From contig CM042691.1 in assembly GCA_023614405.1 (NCBI GenBank), forward strand, positions 174,688,927 to 174,752,926: 64,000 bases of DNA, written 5' to 3'. The notes under the pieces are model-generated. The model had not been told where the DNA came from. It searched no databases and was given only the letters and a program-made list of their open reading frames with translations. Numbering within the stretch: the first letter of the stretch is position 1; the number at the start of each line of letters is the position of its first letter. This stretch comes from Avena insularis (Eukaryota > Streptophyta > Magnoliopsida > Poales > Poaceae). The position numbers and the translations under genes are program-made. This document shows, piece by piece, positions 32,975 to 46,260 of the stretch.

Positions 32975-35900
32975 CTTACAAAGACACTCTCATCCGACTT
33001 TGGTTGTAAACATTTACTTATACATAGCATACCAACGGTTAGAAAAGGACAACTTTGGTTATACCATAAAACCATAACTCATATGTGTCATTTCAATGGA
33101 TCATGATGGAGCTCTTTTTAGTGTAAAATCGGTAGTACTTAAAGATTTAAACTTTAAAATAAAATAGCAGTTTTATAAATGACACGTTTGATCTTACCAT
33201 GTCAAACAAGGTTTTATTACATATCTTGATTACTCCATACTCATATGGTGTTTCGGGAAAAGCAAATCCATGGAACGATTCCTCAAATCTTAGGTGTTTA
33301 TGTTAAAATTGTAACTAAAATATATTCCTTTATGATCCTATCATAAATTCTTTATTTTCTTGTTACATTGATTTTGCACTTCATCTTTGAAAGTCTTCAA
33401 ACTTTTCAAATGTTTCACACTTCATCCGCATTAAGTAAATATTCAAATATTCATTCAAATTTCTGGAGAAAGCATATGAAGTTGAAATCCATCCCTCTAG
33501 ACTACACATAATGGGCTTGATACATATATATGTACAGGTTCCAACAAGCTAGTTATTCGTTCACTTTGTCCTATGAACCAAGTTTTAAGTATGTCTAGGA
33601 AAGTTTCACAAGCGTCTTTTGATCGAAATCAAAAGAATCCAAAATTCCATCCACATGGAGTTTCTTCATGTTTTCTTTCCAATATAATTTAAATGGCGAT
33701 AACACTTCCTAAGTGATCTTTTCTATCAATTTTCTCTCGACATTTTTAACGCTAGTTTTATGGTTGTGATTTATCCAACGAGATTTGTAAATCATCCATC
33801 TTTTATGGATTATGGAAATTATTTGAACAACCCTTTTGTTTTCATAATACCTGACAATACAAATCTTGAAGGCAAGCTTTGATGTCAACGAGAAACACAT
33901 CAACACTTTATTTGTTCTCGATGAACATCATGACATATTCTATTGCTAGTTACTTAGGCCATTGCAATTCATGAATTGTGTTGTTTCGTATGACGATTCA
34001 CACCAACAAATTCAGTATCCAATACTCAAGAACTACATTGTTTAACAAGCAAATAATATAGCCATATCACGTATATCCTCTATATACCTAAGCTGAACAA
34101 TTCTAGTCTTTTCCTTTTTCAGCGATATATTTCTGAGATTCTCTTTCAGTATTTCCTTCTCCGTTTAAAATAATCTATCAACTTCAATAGTGGATCCATA
34201 CACATGACACATAGTCTAAAGCGTGTAAAGTTAAATACCAATGTCTTTGGACTTACACTTTGAAGTAGATCACCATCATCAAATTTTTGCTGTTCTTTCA
34301 AATTACATTCTTTAGTAATCTTTTAGTGTAGTAAAACATTTTACCTACACCTTATATGCATCCTTATCATGAAACTATTCATGATCAAGCTACTTTAGCT
34401 TATAACTGTGAATGGCGAGTATAATGTTGCTCTCAGCTCCTAGATTACCTTGATATTAAAACAATATTTTAAATATTAAGAATCATGGAGACAAAACATG
34501 ATACTTATATACTAACACTGGAATTGTTACTCTTGATTTAATACCAATTATTAAACTTCAAGGAGTAACCGTAACTTACTGAAAGTTTGCAATAGGACTT
34601 TTAAACTCTAGATTAACACTTCAAAACAATACGATACCAGTTCGTACAGTAACTAACCAGAATTCTGTAGTTCTATTATCTCAATTATAACTAAGCGTAA
34701 GGTGGTAAACGGATGCCAATGACTACAACAACTATGCAAATTCACTTTGATTTAATTTATGATAAATAGTGTTCAACTTTTAATCATATTGTTGTTGAAC
34801 TCCCACTCAAAACAATATCCCTCACATTGTTTTCGTGAGCACATGAAGCAAATACACTACACCAAATCCAATCATTACGAGAGATGATATAGTTTCAAAG
34901 GCAAACAATCAACATGTTCATCATATCTACTATATGACTCATGCTTTACCTTTCGGTGTTTCGTGTTCCGAGACCATGTCTGTACATGCTATGCTCGTCA
35001 AGATCATCCTCGGTATGAGCAAATCTGCCTTGATCCTGTTGTATGCACATTCAGAATCTAATACACATGATCATCACGTGGTGCTCCGAAACAACGAGTC
35101 TTGGCAATGGTGCTAACTAAGGACGAACACTTTATTACTTGATATATTGTGAGAGGGATCATCTTATAATGCTACAGTAGCGATCTAAGCAATACAAGAT
35201 GCATAAAAGGATTAACATCACATGCAATTCATAATATGTGGTATCATATGGCCTTTCTTCTTGTGCTTCCGATCTCCATCTTCAAGCACGTACATGATCT
35301 CCATAACCACCGGCGTGGCATCAAGGTCCATGGCACCGCTCCATGGTTGTCATCCACCAGCATCAACTATTACAACTACTTTGAATAATAGACATGCAGG
35401 TCTTAACGAAATAAAAAGACAACCATAAGGCTCCTGCTGGTTGCCGACTTACAATAAGGATCATTGCATACATCATATATAATCACAATCATGGCCATAT
35501 CACATCACAACACATCCCTGGAAAACAAAGTTAGACGCCTCTAATTTTCTTTGCATTTTGTATATAGTTTGGGGCTTTCAATAAGTACCGTTCTAACTTA
35601 TGAACAAGAACCACGACATTGATGCAAGAACTATCAAGTTCCTATTGTAAATTGAATCTTCACTATGATGGGAGAGACAAACACCCACAAAGCCAATTAT
35701 GCAATACAAGTTGCATGTTGAGTCTGGAGCAAGTCTCATGAACGATGTCATGTAAGGTTAGCCCGGGACGCTTCATCCCACCATCCCACAAGATGCAAAG
35801 TACACAAGAAGCAATTGATAATAAAATCACCGCCGCCCATAATGACAATTGTGTTCTACTCGTGCAACAGATCTACATATAGGCACGGATCTGATACCAC

Positions 35901-36932
35901 TATAGGGGTTCATAGAATGGAAAGCAAAAAAATTATAATGCATGAACACACACAAGACTAGATCAATCTACTAGACTTTAGAAACGAGTCGATAGAGTAC
36001 TAACCCTCGAAGATCCAAAGAAGTTAACAAGATCGGATTCTCGTGGGTTATGTAGTCGTTCACTTGCCGATCTCAAGATCGCATAGACGATCCTTCCGGC
36101 GCCGCGTTCGGGCCGCGCTCCCGCATTCGGTCACATGTACGGTACTCTATGAAGACCTTCATATCCCATGTTCATGCAGGCAGCAGAGGTTGTTGCTCTC
36201 TCCTCGCGATTCTGGCAGCACGACGACGTGGTGTCAGAAGTAGAGGGGAGATCCCGCTGGGCTTCGCCTAAGCTTGTGTGAGTATGGTGAAGTAGAGGGA
36301 GCCCCGACGATCTAGGGTTTAGAGGGCCAAGGTTTAGAGGTGGCTAGTAACTAGGTTTTAGATAGTAGGTAGCTGCTAAGAGGAGGATCTAGAGGCGACA
36401 ACTTGGGGGGGGGGGAGGGGAGGGCTGGCGGTTAGGGTTTGTGGGGTTGTGGCTTGGGGCGCCCCACCCCCTTATTTTATAGATGGGGAGAGGCGGTTGG
36501 GGAAGGGGAATCCTTCCCCAACTCCACCTCATGGGCCGGCGGCAAGGGAGAGGGAGGAATCCTCCCTTAGGTAGGATTCCTTCCCTCCCTCCACTAAGCA
36601 ATGTTGAGATTTGACTTTTCAAACTACAGTTTGATTTTTCTCTTCCCATTGCCCAGCTAAGTGACCTAGGACATTATGGAACCATTCCACTTTGTCATGA
36701 CACATCCATGTACCCTTCCCACTCCGCATCGGTGGACTTTCTAGACCCTTATAGAATATTTTGGTGAAAACACCGAAACCATTCCCGAACTCTAGAATTG
36801 GACTTTCCTTATATGAATATTATTCTATGGATCATTACGGATCTTCTCGTGAGGTCCCGGATCCCATACGAGATTCTGAACCACATTTGGTCTCTTTACT
36901 CACTTTCCATATCTAATAAAGAACATCGAATC
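32975..36932 (-). repeat. Tandem duplication, copy A (3,958 bp)
   Basis: Matches 36933-40890 at a constant offset of about 3,958 bp with a few per cent differences. It contains a decayed Copia integrase region (about 33150-33440: KTLFDMVRSN-like and CETFENFEDF-like pieces), a non-coding leader, a primer site (35887-35899) and the first-copied 1,033 bp of LTR (35900-36932) with a TATA box at 36471-36482 (CTATAAAATAAG on the - strand). The right junction joins LTR 'gaatcctta' to internal 'cttacaaag' at a CTTA overlap. Confidence 0.9.
35887..35899 (-). other. Copia primer binding site, copy A
   Basis: The - strand reads TGGTATCAGATCC, a form of the initiator-tRNA-Met site TGGTATCAGAGC used by Copia elements. 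The same site recurs at 39846-39858. Confidence 0.8.
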
Positions 36933-39900
36933 CTTACAAAGACACGCTCATCCGACTTTGGTTGTAAACATTTACTTATACATAGCATACCAACAGTTAG
37001 AAAAGGACAACTTTGGTTTTACCATAAAACCATAACTCATATGTGTCATTTCAATGGATCATGATGGAGATCTTTTTAGTGTAAAAGCGGTAGTCCTTAA
37101 AGCTTTAGTCTTTAAAATATAATAGAAGTTTTATAAATGACACATTTGATCTTACCATGTCAAACAAGGTTTTATTACATATCTTGATTACTCCATACTC
37201 ATATGGTGTTTCGGGAAAAGCAAATCCATGGAACGATTCCTCAAATCTTAGGTGTTTATGTAAAAATTGTAACTAAAATATATTCCTTTATGATCCTATC
37301 ATAAATTCTTTATTTTCTTGTTACATTGATTTTGCACTTCATCTTTGAAAGTCTTCAAAATTTTCAAATGTTTCACACTTCATCCTCATTAAGTAAATAT
37401 TCATATATTCATTCAAATTTCCGGAGAAAGCATATGAAGTTGAAATCCATCCCTCTAGACTACACATAATAGGCTTGATACATATATATGTACAAGTTCC
37501 AACAAGCTAGTTATTCGTTCACTTTGGCCTATGAACCAAGTTTTAAGTATATCTAGGAAAGTTTCACAAGCGTCTTTTGATCGAAATCAAAAGAATCCAA
37601 AATTCCATCCACATGGAGTTTCTTCATGTTTTCTTTCCAATATAATTTAAATGGAGATAACCCTTCCTAAGTGATCTTTTCTATCAATTTTCTCTCGACA
37701 TTTTTAACGCTAGTTTTATGGTTGTGATTTATCCAACGAGATTTGTAAATCATCCATCTTTTATGGATTATGGAAATTATTTGAACAACCCTTTTGTTTT
37801 CATAATACCTGACAGATCAAATCTTGAAGGCAAGCTTTGATGTCAACGAGAAACACATCGACACTTTATTTGTTCTCGATGAACATCATGACATATTCTA
37901 TTGCTAGTTACTTAGGCCATTGCAATTCATGAATTGTGTTGTTTCGTATGACGATTCACACCAACAAATTCAGTATCCAATACTCACGAACTACATTGTT
38001 TAACAAGCAAAGAATATAGCCATATCACGTATATCCTCTATATACCTAAGCTGAACAATTCTAGTCTTTTCCTTTTTCAGCGATATATTTCTGAGATTGT
38101 CTTTCAGTATTTACTTTTTCTATTTAAAATAATCTATCAACTTCAAGAGTGGAGCCATACACATGACACATAGTCTAAAGAGTGTAAAGTTAAATACCAA
38201 TGTCTTTGGACTTACACTTTGAAGTAGATCACCATCATCAAATTTTTGTTGTTCTTTCAAATTACATTCTTTAGTAATCTTTTAGTGTAGTAAAACATTT
38301 TACCTACACCTTATATGCATCCTTATCATGAAACTATTCATGATCAAGCTACTTTAGCTTATAACTATGAATGGCGAGTATAATGTTGCTCTCTGCTCCT
38401 AGATTACCTTGATATTAAAACAATCTTTTAAATATTAAGAATCATGGAGACAAAACATGATACTTATATACTAACACTGGAATTGTTACTCTTGATTTAA
38501 TACCAATTATTAAACTTCACGGAGTAACCCGAACTTACTAAAAGTTTGCAATAGGACTTTTAAACTTTAGATTAACACTTCAAAAAAATACGATACCAGT
38601 TCGTACAGTAACTAACCAGAATTCTGTAGTTCTATTATCTCAATTATAACTAAGCGTAAGGTGGTAAACGGATGCCAATCACTACAACAACTATGCAAAC
38701 TCACTTTGATTTAATTTATGATAAATAGTGTTCAACTTTTAATCATATTGTTGTTGAACTCCCACTCAAAACAATATCCCTCACATTGTTTTAGTGAGCA
38801 CATGAAGCAAATCCACTACACCAAATCCAATCATTACGAGAGATGATATAGTTTCAAAGGCAAATAATCAACATGTTCATCATATCTACTATATGACTCA
38901 TGCTTTACCTTTCGGTGTTTCGTGTTCCGAGACCATGTCTGTACATGCTAGGCTCGTCAAGATCATCCTCGGTATGAGAAAATCTGCCTTGATCCTGTTG
39001 TATGCACATGCAGAATCTAATACACCTGATCATCATGTGGTGCTTCGAAACAACGAGTCTTGGCAATGGTTCTAACTAAGGACGAACAATTTATTACTTG
39101 ATATATTGTGAGAGGGATCATCTTATAATGCTACCGTAGCGATCTAAACAATACAAGATGGATAAAAAGATTAACATCACATGCAATTCATAATATGTGG
39201 TATGATATGTCCTTTCTTCTTGTGCTTCCGATCTCCATCTTCAAGCACGTACATGATCTCCATAACCACCGGCGTGGCGTCAAGGTCCATGGCACCGCTC
39301 CATGGTTGTCGTCCACCAGCATCAACTATTACAACTACTTTGAATAATAGACATGAAGTTCTTAACGAAATAAAAAGACAACCATAAGGCTCCTGTCGGT
39401 TGCCGACTTACAATAAGGATCATTGCATACATCATATATAATCACAATCATGGCCATATCACATCACAACACACCCCTGGAAAACAAAGTTAGATGCCTC
39501 TAATTTTCTTTGCATTTTGTATATAGTTTGGGGCTTTCAATAAGTACCGTTCTAACTTATGAACAAGAACCACGACATTGATGCAAGAACTATCAAGTTC
39601 CTATTGTAAATTGAATCTTCACTATGATGGGAGAGACAGACACCCACAAAGCCACTTATGCAATACAAGTTGCATGTCGAGTATGGATCAAGTCTCATGA
39701 ACGATGTCATGTAAGGTTAGCCCAGGACGCTTCATCCCACCATCCCACAAGATGCAAAGTACACAAGAAGCAATTGGTAATAAAATCACCACCGCCCACA
39801 ATGACCATTGTGTTCTACTCGTGCAACAGATCTACATATAGGCATGGATCTGATACCACTATAGGGGTTCGTAGCATGGAAAGAAAAAAATTATAATGCA

Positions 39901-40890
39901 TGAACACACACAAGACTAGATCAATATACTAGACTTTGGAAACGAGTCAAAAGAGTACTAACCCTCGAAGATCCAAAGAAGTTATCGAGATCGGATTCTC
40001 GTGGGTTATGTAGTCGTTCACTTGCCGATCTCAAGATCGCATAGACGATCCTTCTGGCAGCGCGTTCGGGCCGCGCTCCCGCATTCGGTCACATGTACGG
40101 TACTCTATGAAGACCTTCATATCCCATGTTCATGCAGGCAGCGGAGGTTGTTGCTCTCTCCTCGCGATTCCGGCAGCACGACGACGTGGTTTCAGAAGTA
40201 GAGGGGAGATCCCGCTGGGTTTTCGCCTAAGCCTGTGTGAGTATGATGAAGTAGAGGGAGCCCCGACGATCTAGGGATTAGAGGGCCAAGGTTTAGAGGT
40301 GGCTAGTAACTAGGTTTTAGCTAGTAGGTAGCTGCTAAGAGGAGGATCTATAGGCGACGACTTGGGGGGAGGGGAGGGCCGGCGGCTAGGGTTTGTGGGG
40401 TTGTGGCTTGGGGATCCCACCCCCTTCTTTTATAGATGGGGAGAGGCGGTAGGGGAAGGGGAATCCTTCCCCTACTCCACCTCATGGGCCGGCGGCAAGG
40501 GAGAGGGAGGAATCCTCCCTTAGGTAGGATTCCTTCCCTCCCTCCACTAAGCAATGTTGAGATTTGACTTTTCAAACTACAGTTTGATTTTTCTCTTCCC
40601 ATTGCCCAGCTAAGTGACCTAGGACATTATGGAACCATTCCACTTTGTCATGACACATCCATGTACCCTTCCCACTCCGCATCGGTGGACTTTCTAGACC
40701 CTTATAGAATATTTTGGTGAAAACACTTAAACCATTCCCGAACTCTGGAATTGGACTTTCCTTATATGAATATTATTCTCCGGACCATTACGTATCTCCT
40801 CGTGATGTCCCGGATCCCATATGAGACTCCGAACCACATTTGGTCACTTTACTCACTTTCCATATCTAATAAAGAACATCGAATCCTTAA
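36933..40890 (-). repeat. Tandem duplication, copy B (3,958 bp)
   Basis: This is the second copy. It carries the same integrase relic (about 37108-37400), leader, primer site (39846-39858) and LTR part, and it continues into the rest of the LTR to 41623, so it keeps the original arrangement. The LTR TATA box is at 40425-40435 (CTATAAAAGAA on the - strand). The poly-G run of copy A (36405-36417) is shorter here. Confidence 0.9.
39846..39858 (-). other. Copia primer binding site, copy B
   Basis: TGGTATCAGATCC on the - strand directly after the complete 5' LTR, so this is the original primer site. Confidence 0.82.
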
Positions 40891-41623
40891 GTGTGTATCC
40901 CTACGGTTCGTGAATTATGCAGACATGACCGATACTCTTCTACGATCAATAACCAATAGAGGAATATGAAATTTCATATGGCTCCCACATATTTCTATGA
41001 TTACATGGTGATCGAATAAACCATTTACATACGGTACCAATTTCCCATGGTCTCGTGATACTTTACTTATCCGAGGTCTGATCGTCGGTATCTCTGCATA
41101 CCTAGTTAAACCTCGTTACCGATAAGTACTCTTTACTCGTTCATGTTATATGTGATCCCTTGTGAGCCAGTCACATGCTTGCAAGATAATTGGATATCCG
41201 TCATATGGATGGACAAATCCCACTCTTGATCCATGTGCCTCAACACATACTTTCCGAACACTCAATGTCACCTTTATAACCACCTAGTTATAAAGTGGTG
41301 TTTGATTTCATGAAAGCATCCATCCGGTGATGGTGATTAACATGATCTCATGGTTGAAACATTTAGGTTACTATGTATTTGAAAGCTTATAGACCTTGTT
41401 GTTAATAACATCTCAATGTTCATGATTAGGAAACCATGATCATATATAACCAACAAGCTAGTTTAACAAGAGGCTTTACTAGGGACTCTTACATGTTTAC
41501 AAATCACACAAGTATTAATGTTCTCGGTTAATACAATTATAGAATGGTATGCAAACATTTATCATAAACAGAAAGATATAATAATAACCACTTTATTATT
41601 GCCTCTTGGGCATATATCCAACA
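39859..41623 (-). repeat. 5' LTR of the Copia element (1.77 kb)
   Basis: Starts TGTTGGATATATGCCC on the - strand at 41623. The 3' end next to the primer site reads CCCCTATAG, so the terminal CA is lost. Length and start agree with the BARE/Angela/WIS group. The right flank is CTATA (41624-41628). Confidence 0.85.
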
Positions 41624-41727
41624 CTATATTCCATCAGTTTGCTCAGATATCTTGGCTTAATTAGATATGTAATCAACCTGTTCGTTGAAATATCATGAAA
41701 TATTCTGACCATCTCTGTCCTCAATAG

Positions 41728-44700
41728 ATGGACAAATATTGGATATTGAATGGACAAAAAGAAACACCTTCATATTTTTCAGGTGTTAATGACTTCATGA
41801 AGTTTTTTAAACAACATAATGGCGACTCGGATGTGTTTTGCCCATGCCAACAATGCCTTAATTATAAAAAGCTGAGTCAGAGCACAATTGCAGAACATAC
41901 ATTAATTAAAGGGATGCAACGCACATACATTAGGTGGACTAAACTTGGTGAACCATATGATCAGCCTGTTCTTGATCCTATAGCTAATGCTGGTCCGCCT
42001 GAAGCTCATCAGATCGAGGATGAGGACCTTTCTGGTTTGTTAAGGGACCTGTACCCCACTGGAAGCAAAAAGGATGACCCTTCTCTTAAAAGATCACCTT
42101 TCTCTAACCTCATAGAAGATGCAGTGTTTAGTGGACCCTGATTCTGGTATCTCAAGATTCGAAATGGTAATGAAATTACTAAAGGAAAAGTTGTCCAACA
42201 AGGTTACCAACAAAGCTTTCGATGTAGTTATTAAGGTGTACAACGAGTCAATCCCTAGGGAAGGACTGCCAAAATCCTTTTATGAGATGAAATAGTACAT
42301 CAAGGTACTCAGACTATCATATGAGAAGATCCATCTTTGTCCAAATAATTGTGTATTGTTCTGGGAGGATTATGAAAACCTCGATGAATGCCCATTATGT
42401 AACGAATCCAGATAGAAAATGGTGATAAAAAGAAGAAAGATCCTTGTAAGTTTGTGAGATATTTTTGAATTATATATAGATTGCTAAGGCTGTTTCAGTC
42501 AGAACAAACATCTAAGGAAACGATTCTATTAGAAGAATTTTGCTGAGGCATAGAGAGATTCTCAAGCCAGACAATTACTTACTGAGACATCCAGCTGATG
42601 GCGATGAATGGAAGAATTTTGACAAGGCTCATCTAGGATTTGCTGCGGATCAAAGGAACCTAAGACATGGCCTAGATACAGATGGATTTAACCCATTTGG
42701 CAACATGAGTAACTCGTACAGCATGTGGCTAGTACTTGTTACAATTTACAACCTGTCTCCCTAGGCATGCACTGATCAGTCGAACTGCTTGCAGACTTTA
42801 CTCATCCCATGTCCCAAATCACCAGGTAAGGATTTTGATCTATGCATACAACCTCTTATATGAGACTTGCAGAAACTATGGAAGGGTGTCATGACTCCTG
42901 ATATACTTGCAATAAAACCTGAAGATTCGAAATTCCCTTTGTGTGTGCTGCTATACTGTTCTACACCCATGATTTTCTAGCTCTTGGCACTATGTCAGGC
43001 AGAGTGACAGGAGGATACAACGCATGTGTTTGCTATGAGTCAAAACAGGTCACATTAAGGCTATAAAATAAGACCAGTTACCTTGCCACAGGGTTTTTCT
43101 TCCTGCGGGCCACAAATTTTGAAAAAACTTAAAAAAATGTAGTTCTATGGAAAGAGGACTGAGTATGGAACTGCACCACGAAAGTTCACTGTAGCTAAGT
43201 TGTAGGCGCATCTAGAAAAGGTCAGAAATGTCAAACCATGAAAACAACCAGCTTCCAAGAGAGGTAAAAGAAAGAATACAGAAGATGCACTGATAGTAGG
43301 AGCAGCATCAAAAAAGGAAGAGAGCTAAAGAAATAGCAGCAGCTGCCCAGGGGAAGGAAAAGGAACCGAGAATATTTTATAAGAACATATCCATTCTAAG
43401 GGACTTGCCGTGCTGGGCTGGAAAGATGCTTCGACATAATATTGATGTCATGCACATGGAGAAAAATATATGTGACAGCATTATAGGCACATTACTCAAC
43501 ATTCCAACCAAGAGAAAAGATAGCTATAATGTTAGGCTTGACTGCAAAAAACTCAATGTTAACAAAAACTTGAAGTTTCATCCCAAAGATATGATTGATA
43601 AGGGCGGTGAAAAACATTACAAATTTCAAGGTTTAGAATTTACCTTGCCGATGAATAAAAGGGTACTATTTTGTGGCTTCCTATGTGGTGTGAAGTTCCC
43701 ATCTGGATTTGCCTCCAACATTGCAAATTGTATCAATGTAGAGGGGAAAAAGCTCCAAGGGTTGAAAACTCATGATTTCCGCATCCTACTACAAAGGATT
43801 TTACCTCTTAGCGTTAAAGGTTTAGTGAACAAGGATTTCTACAATGTTCTTGCAGAATTGGAAAAGTTCTTTAGGGAACTTTGTTGAAAAACTCTAGAAA
43901 GAAGAGTTGTAGCGCGTCTTCAGACGGACATAGAAGAAATCATGTGGAAGATTGAGTTGATATATCCTTCATCACTCTTTGATGTGATGGTGCATTTGGT
44001 TGTTCATCTTCCTGAAGATGCACTTTATAGAGGTCTTGTACAGTACGAATGGATGTATCCTATAGAACGTTGACTTTGCACTTTCAAGGTTACTGTTAGG
44101 AACAAGGCTAGAGCAGAGGCTTGCATTGCAGAGACATATATTGCTACTAAAGGATTTGCATTTTTCTCAAGATACATTCTTGATCGTAAAATGAGATCCA
44201 GTCTGAGTGGAAGAACTGAAGAAGTTGAAAATCTGTTTTTAACCATGGTGTTTGCCTAGTAGGAAAGAAGGAACATAGAACATTAATGCAGCACGAATAT
44301 GACCAACTCACTTGGTATGTGCTGAATAACGCTGAAAACTTTGTTGCGTGAGTACTATTCATAGATATCCTCACATATATGAAATGAAACTTGTAGCAAG
44401 ATATGTTTAGATATCTGAATTGAGTATCATTTTTTTAGGTTATTTAAAGCAACAAAGGAAAAGATTATGTTGCACTAGTATATGGAGATGAGTTTCAGGA
44501 ATGGTTTAGGAATCATGTAAGATGTTCAACTGAACTTTGAATTGCATATGAATTGTGCACATGAGATGACCTCTTGATTATTTTGTATAACCATAGATCA
44601 CGAAGCTGCGCGAAGAGAACCCATGTGATGTTAGTGATGGTCTCTATGCCCTACCACTTGGTCCTACAAAGAGGGCGTAGACAGCTTCAGCTTGCAATGA

Positions 44701-45403
44701 TGATGGTATCCACTACAACACTTATGAGCGTGAGAGACATTTGAAGACACAAAACAGTGGCATCGCGACCAGTGGAGAGCACTTGACAGCCAAAATGAAT
44801 AAGTTAGAGGACTATGATCATTATGGTTGCATAAAATAGGTTATTGAGTTGAACAATAATGACAAGACTAGTGGTCGATCTATGGTTCTATTCAAGTGTT
44901 ACTGGTATGACCAAGATCCGAACAAGAAAAGAGGCCTAGAAATGATGGAAATTTCATATCGATCAATACTACTGCTGAGTGGTACAAGGAGGAACCTTAT
45001 ATTTTTGTAACTCAAGCTTCCAAGGTAATATTCTTGGATGACAGATATAATAACGACTAGAAATATATGAAAAAGTTTCAGGTAAGGAGCACCTATGATA
45101 TGAATGAGTATGAAGCCAGTCACCATCGATGTTGCCCACCAAGATGATCCTAGTGTTTGTATGGTAACTGAACTGGATGACGTCGATGAAAATTTGAATG
45201 CGAGAGGCGATTCTGCACATGATGGACAAGTAGATTTCACTGTCGAGTTTAGTGTAGTGGACAAAAACATGAATAAACTGGTTCTACCTCATGAAACTCA
45301 TGACATGTATGATGAATGGGAAGAGGAAGAGGATCCAACCCAGTCAGAATATGTGGATCTAGAATGCGGCGGTGCTGAAAGCTATGATGGTGACAATGAT
45401 TAG
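41728..45403 (+). pseudogene. CACTA TNP2-type transposase relic
   Basis: Domains appear in the standard order on the + strand. The transposase-associated zinc-finger start is at 41728-41930 (MDKYWILNG, FCPCQQCLNY). TNP2 core pieces are at 42540-42760 (NYLLRHPADGDEWKNFD, NLRHGLDTDGFNPFG, YSMWLVLVTIYNL) and 43405-43560 (MLRHNIDVMHMEKNICDSII). A DUF4218-like part is at 43720-44075 (LKTHDFRILLQRILPL, DVMVHLVVHLPEDA, YEWMYPIER) and a DUF4216-like part at 44640-44960 (GLYALPLGPT, YDHYGCIK, VLFKCYWYDQDPNKKRG). The acidic C-end (45290-45403) finishes at a stop. Stops or frame changes are many, for example at 42294, 42415, 43017 and 44073. The enzyme would cut and paste CACTA elements; this one is dead. 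Some gaps may be introns. Confidence 0.88.
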
Positions 45404-45649
45404 ACTATTGTTCCAAATTATTCTCTCAGATGACAAACATGATTCGTTTTGGTTTTATCATTTTAAAATGTTTGAGACATGATGACATTTTCGTTTTAGA
45501 TTGTAATCCTTGACTAATTGTTTTCCCTGTCTAAATTGGATTAAGCTTAATTCAACAAGTGCACACATATGTAGAAAAAGTTCAGTACATTAATTACTTA
45601 GCAACAACATGACCAGATTTCATACAGGAGGGGGCATTTGCACCTCATG

Positions 45650-46260
45650 TCAGTAGAGATGGGCGAGCACATTGTCTTGGCAGATAGGACAGCTCGCGTT
45701 GGTCTCAAACCAAGTGAAGATGCACTTGTGATGGTACGGATGGTTGTGTCCCTAGAGACGCACCGTTGTGCGCTTTGACAGCGCCAGCATGCATATGCTG
45801 CAGTGGCCATCCACCTTCTCAACCTGGTACCAACTATCTTGAAGAACCGGCAGGTTGACGATAAGCCGGTGGTCGACACTGAGGTTTAGGTGGAAGTGGA
45901 ACCCGTCAAGAGACACACACATGCCTCATGCCAGAGCCGGTGCAGAATGTCATAAGGCATGATGATATCCCACTCCTCCGCCGTGAGTTGCTAGTTCTTC
46001 AGCAGCCATACACGGTCAAGAACCTTCCGCATAGTTCCCACGACATTGCTCGCTCTTCGTAGCCTGCTGAGATTCAACAACTCCTCTTTGACGGGTGTGG
46101 TCGCGACATCATCCTCCTCCAGAAGGGCTAGGAGGGAGTCAGCCATCCTCATGTGCTCATACGTCCTCGAGAAGAATATCTTTAGTTTCATTGTGTACGA
46201 CATCGCCTCATCAACTAACTGCGACTCGACTGTGGATAAGTCGATTCTGGCTGCGGACAC
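45650..46260 (-). pseudogene. RING-H2 finger gene fragment, decayed
   Basis: On the - strand, opposite to the TNP2 gene, a reading frame runs MSAARIDLSTVESQLVDEAM (from 46260) through a helical stretch to a stop near 45991. After a frame change it reads DGFHFHLNLSV, LQDSWYQVEKVDGHCSICM, a stop, then HNHPYHHKC, IFTWFETNASCPIC. The spacing C-x2-C ... H-x2-H-x2-C ... C-x2-C is that of a RING-H2 domain, normally a ubiquitin ligase module. The third ligand, usually cysteine, is histidine. CSIC lies at about 45787-45801 and CPIC at 45680-45691. Either a host gene relic or a fragment captured by the transposon. The protein identity is not known to me. Confidence 0.6.

Larger units (their letters stand above)
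31827..41623 (-). mobile_element. Copia retrotransposon, BARE/Angela/WIS-like, with internal duplication
   Basis: On the - strand it starts TGTTGGATATATGCCC at 41623. It has one whole 5' LTR (39859-41623), a primer site, then a decayed internal region that includes a 3,958-bp tandem duplication, and RT sequence up to 31827, where the Athila-type element entered. The 3' part and 3' LTR lie off the window. All coding is heavily mutated. Paired open frames at 34934-36649 and 38893-40602 are duplicated non-coding sequence, not conserved genes. Confidence 0.87.

Noticed and set aside
34934..40602. Pairs of nearly identical open frames, which might look like conserved duplicated genes
   Set aside because: Their similarity comes from the 3,958-bp DNA duplication; the sequence is Copia leader and LTR.
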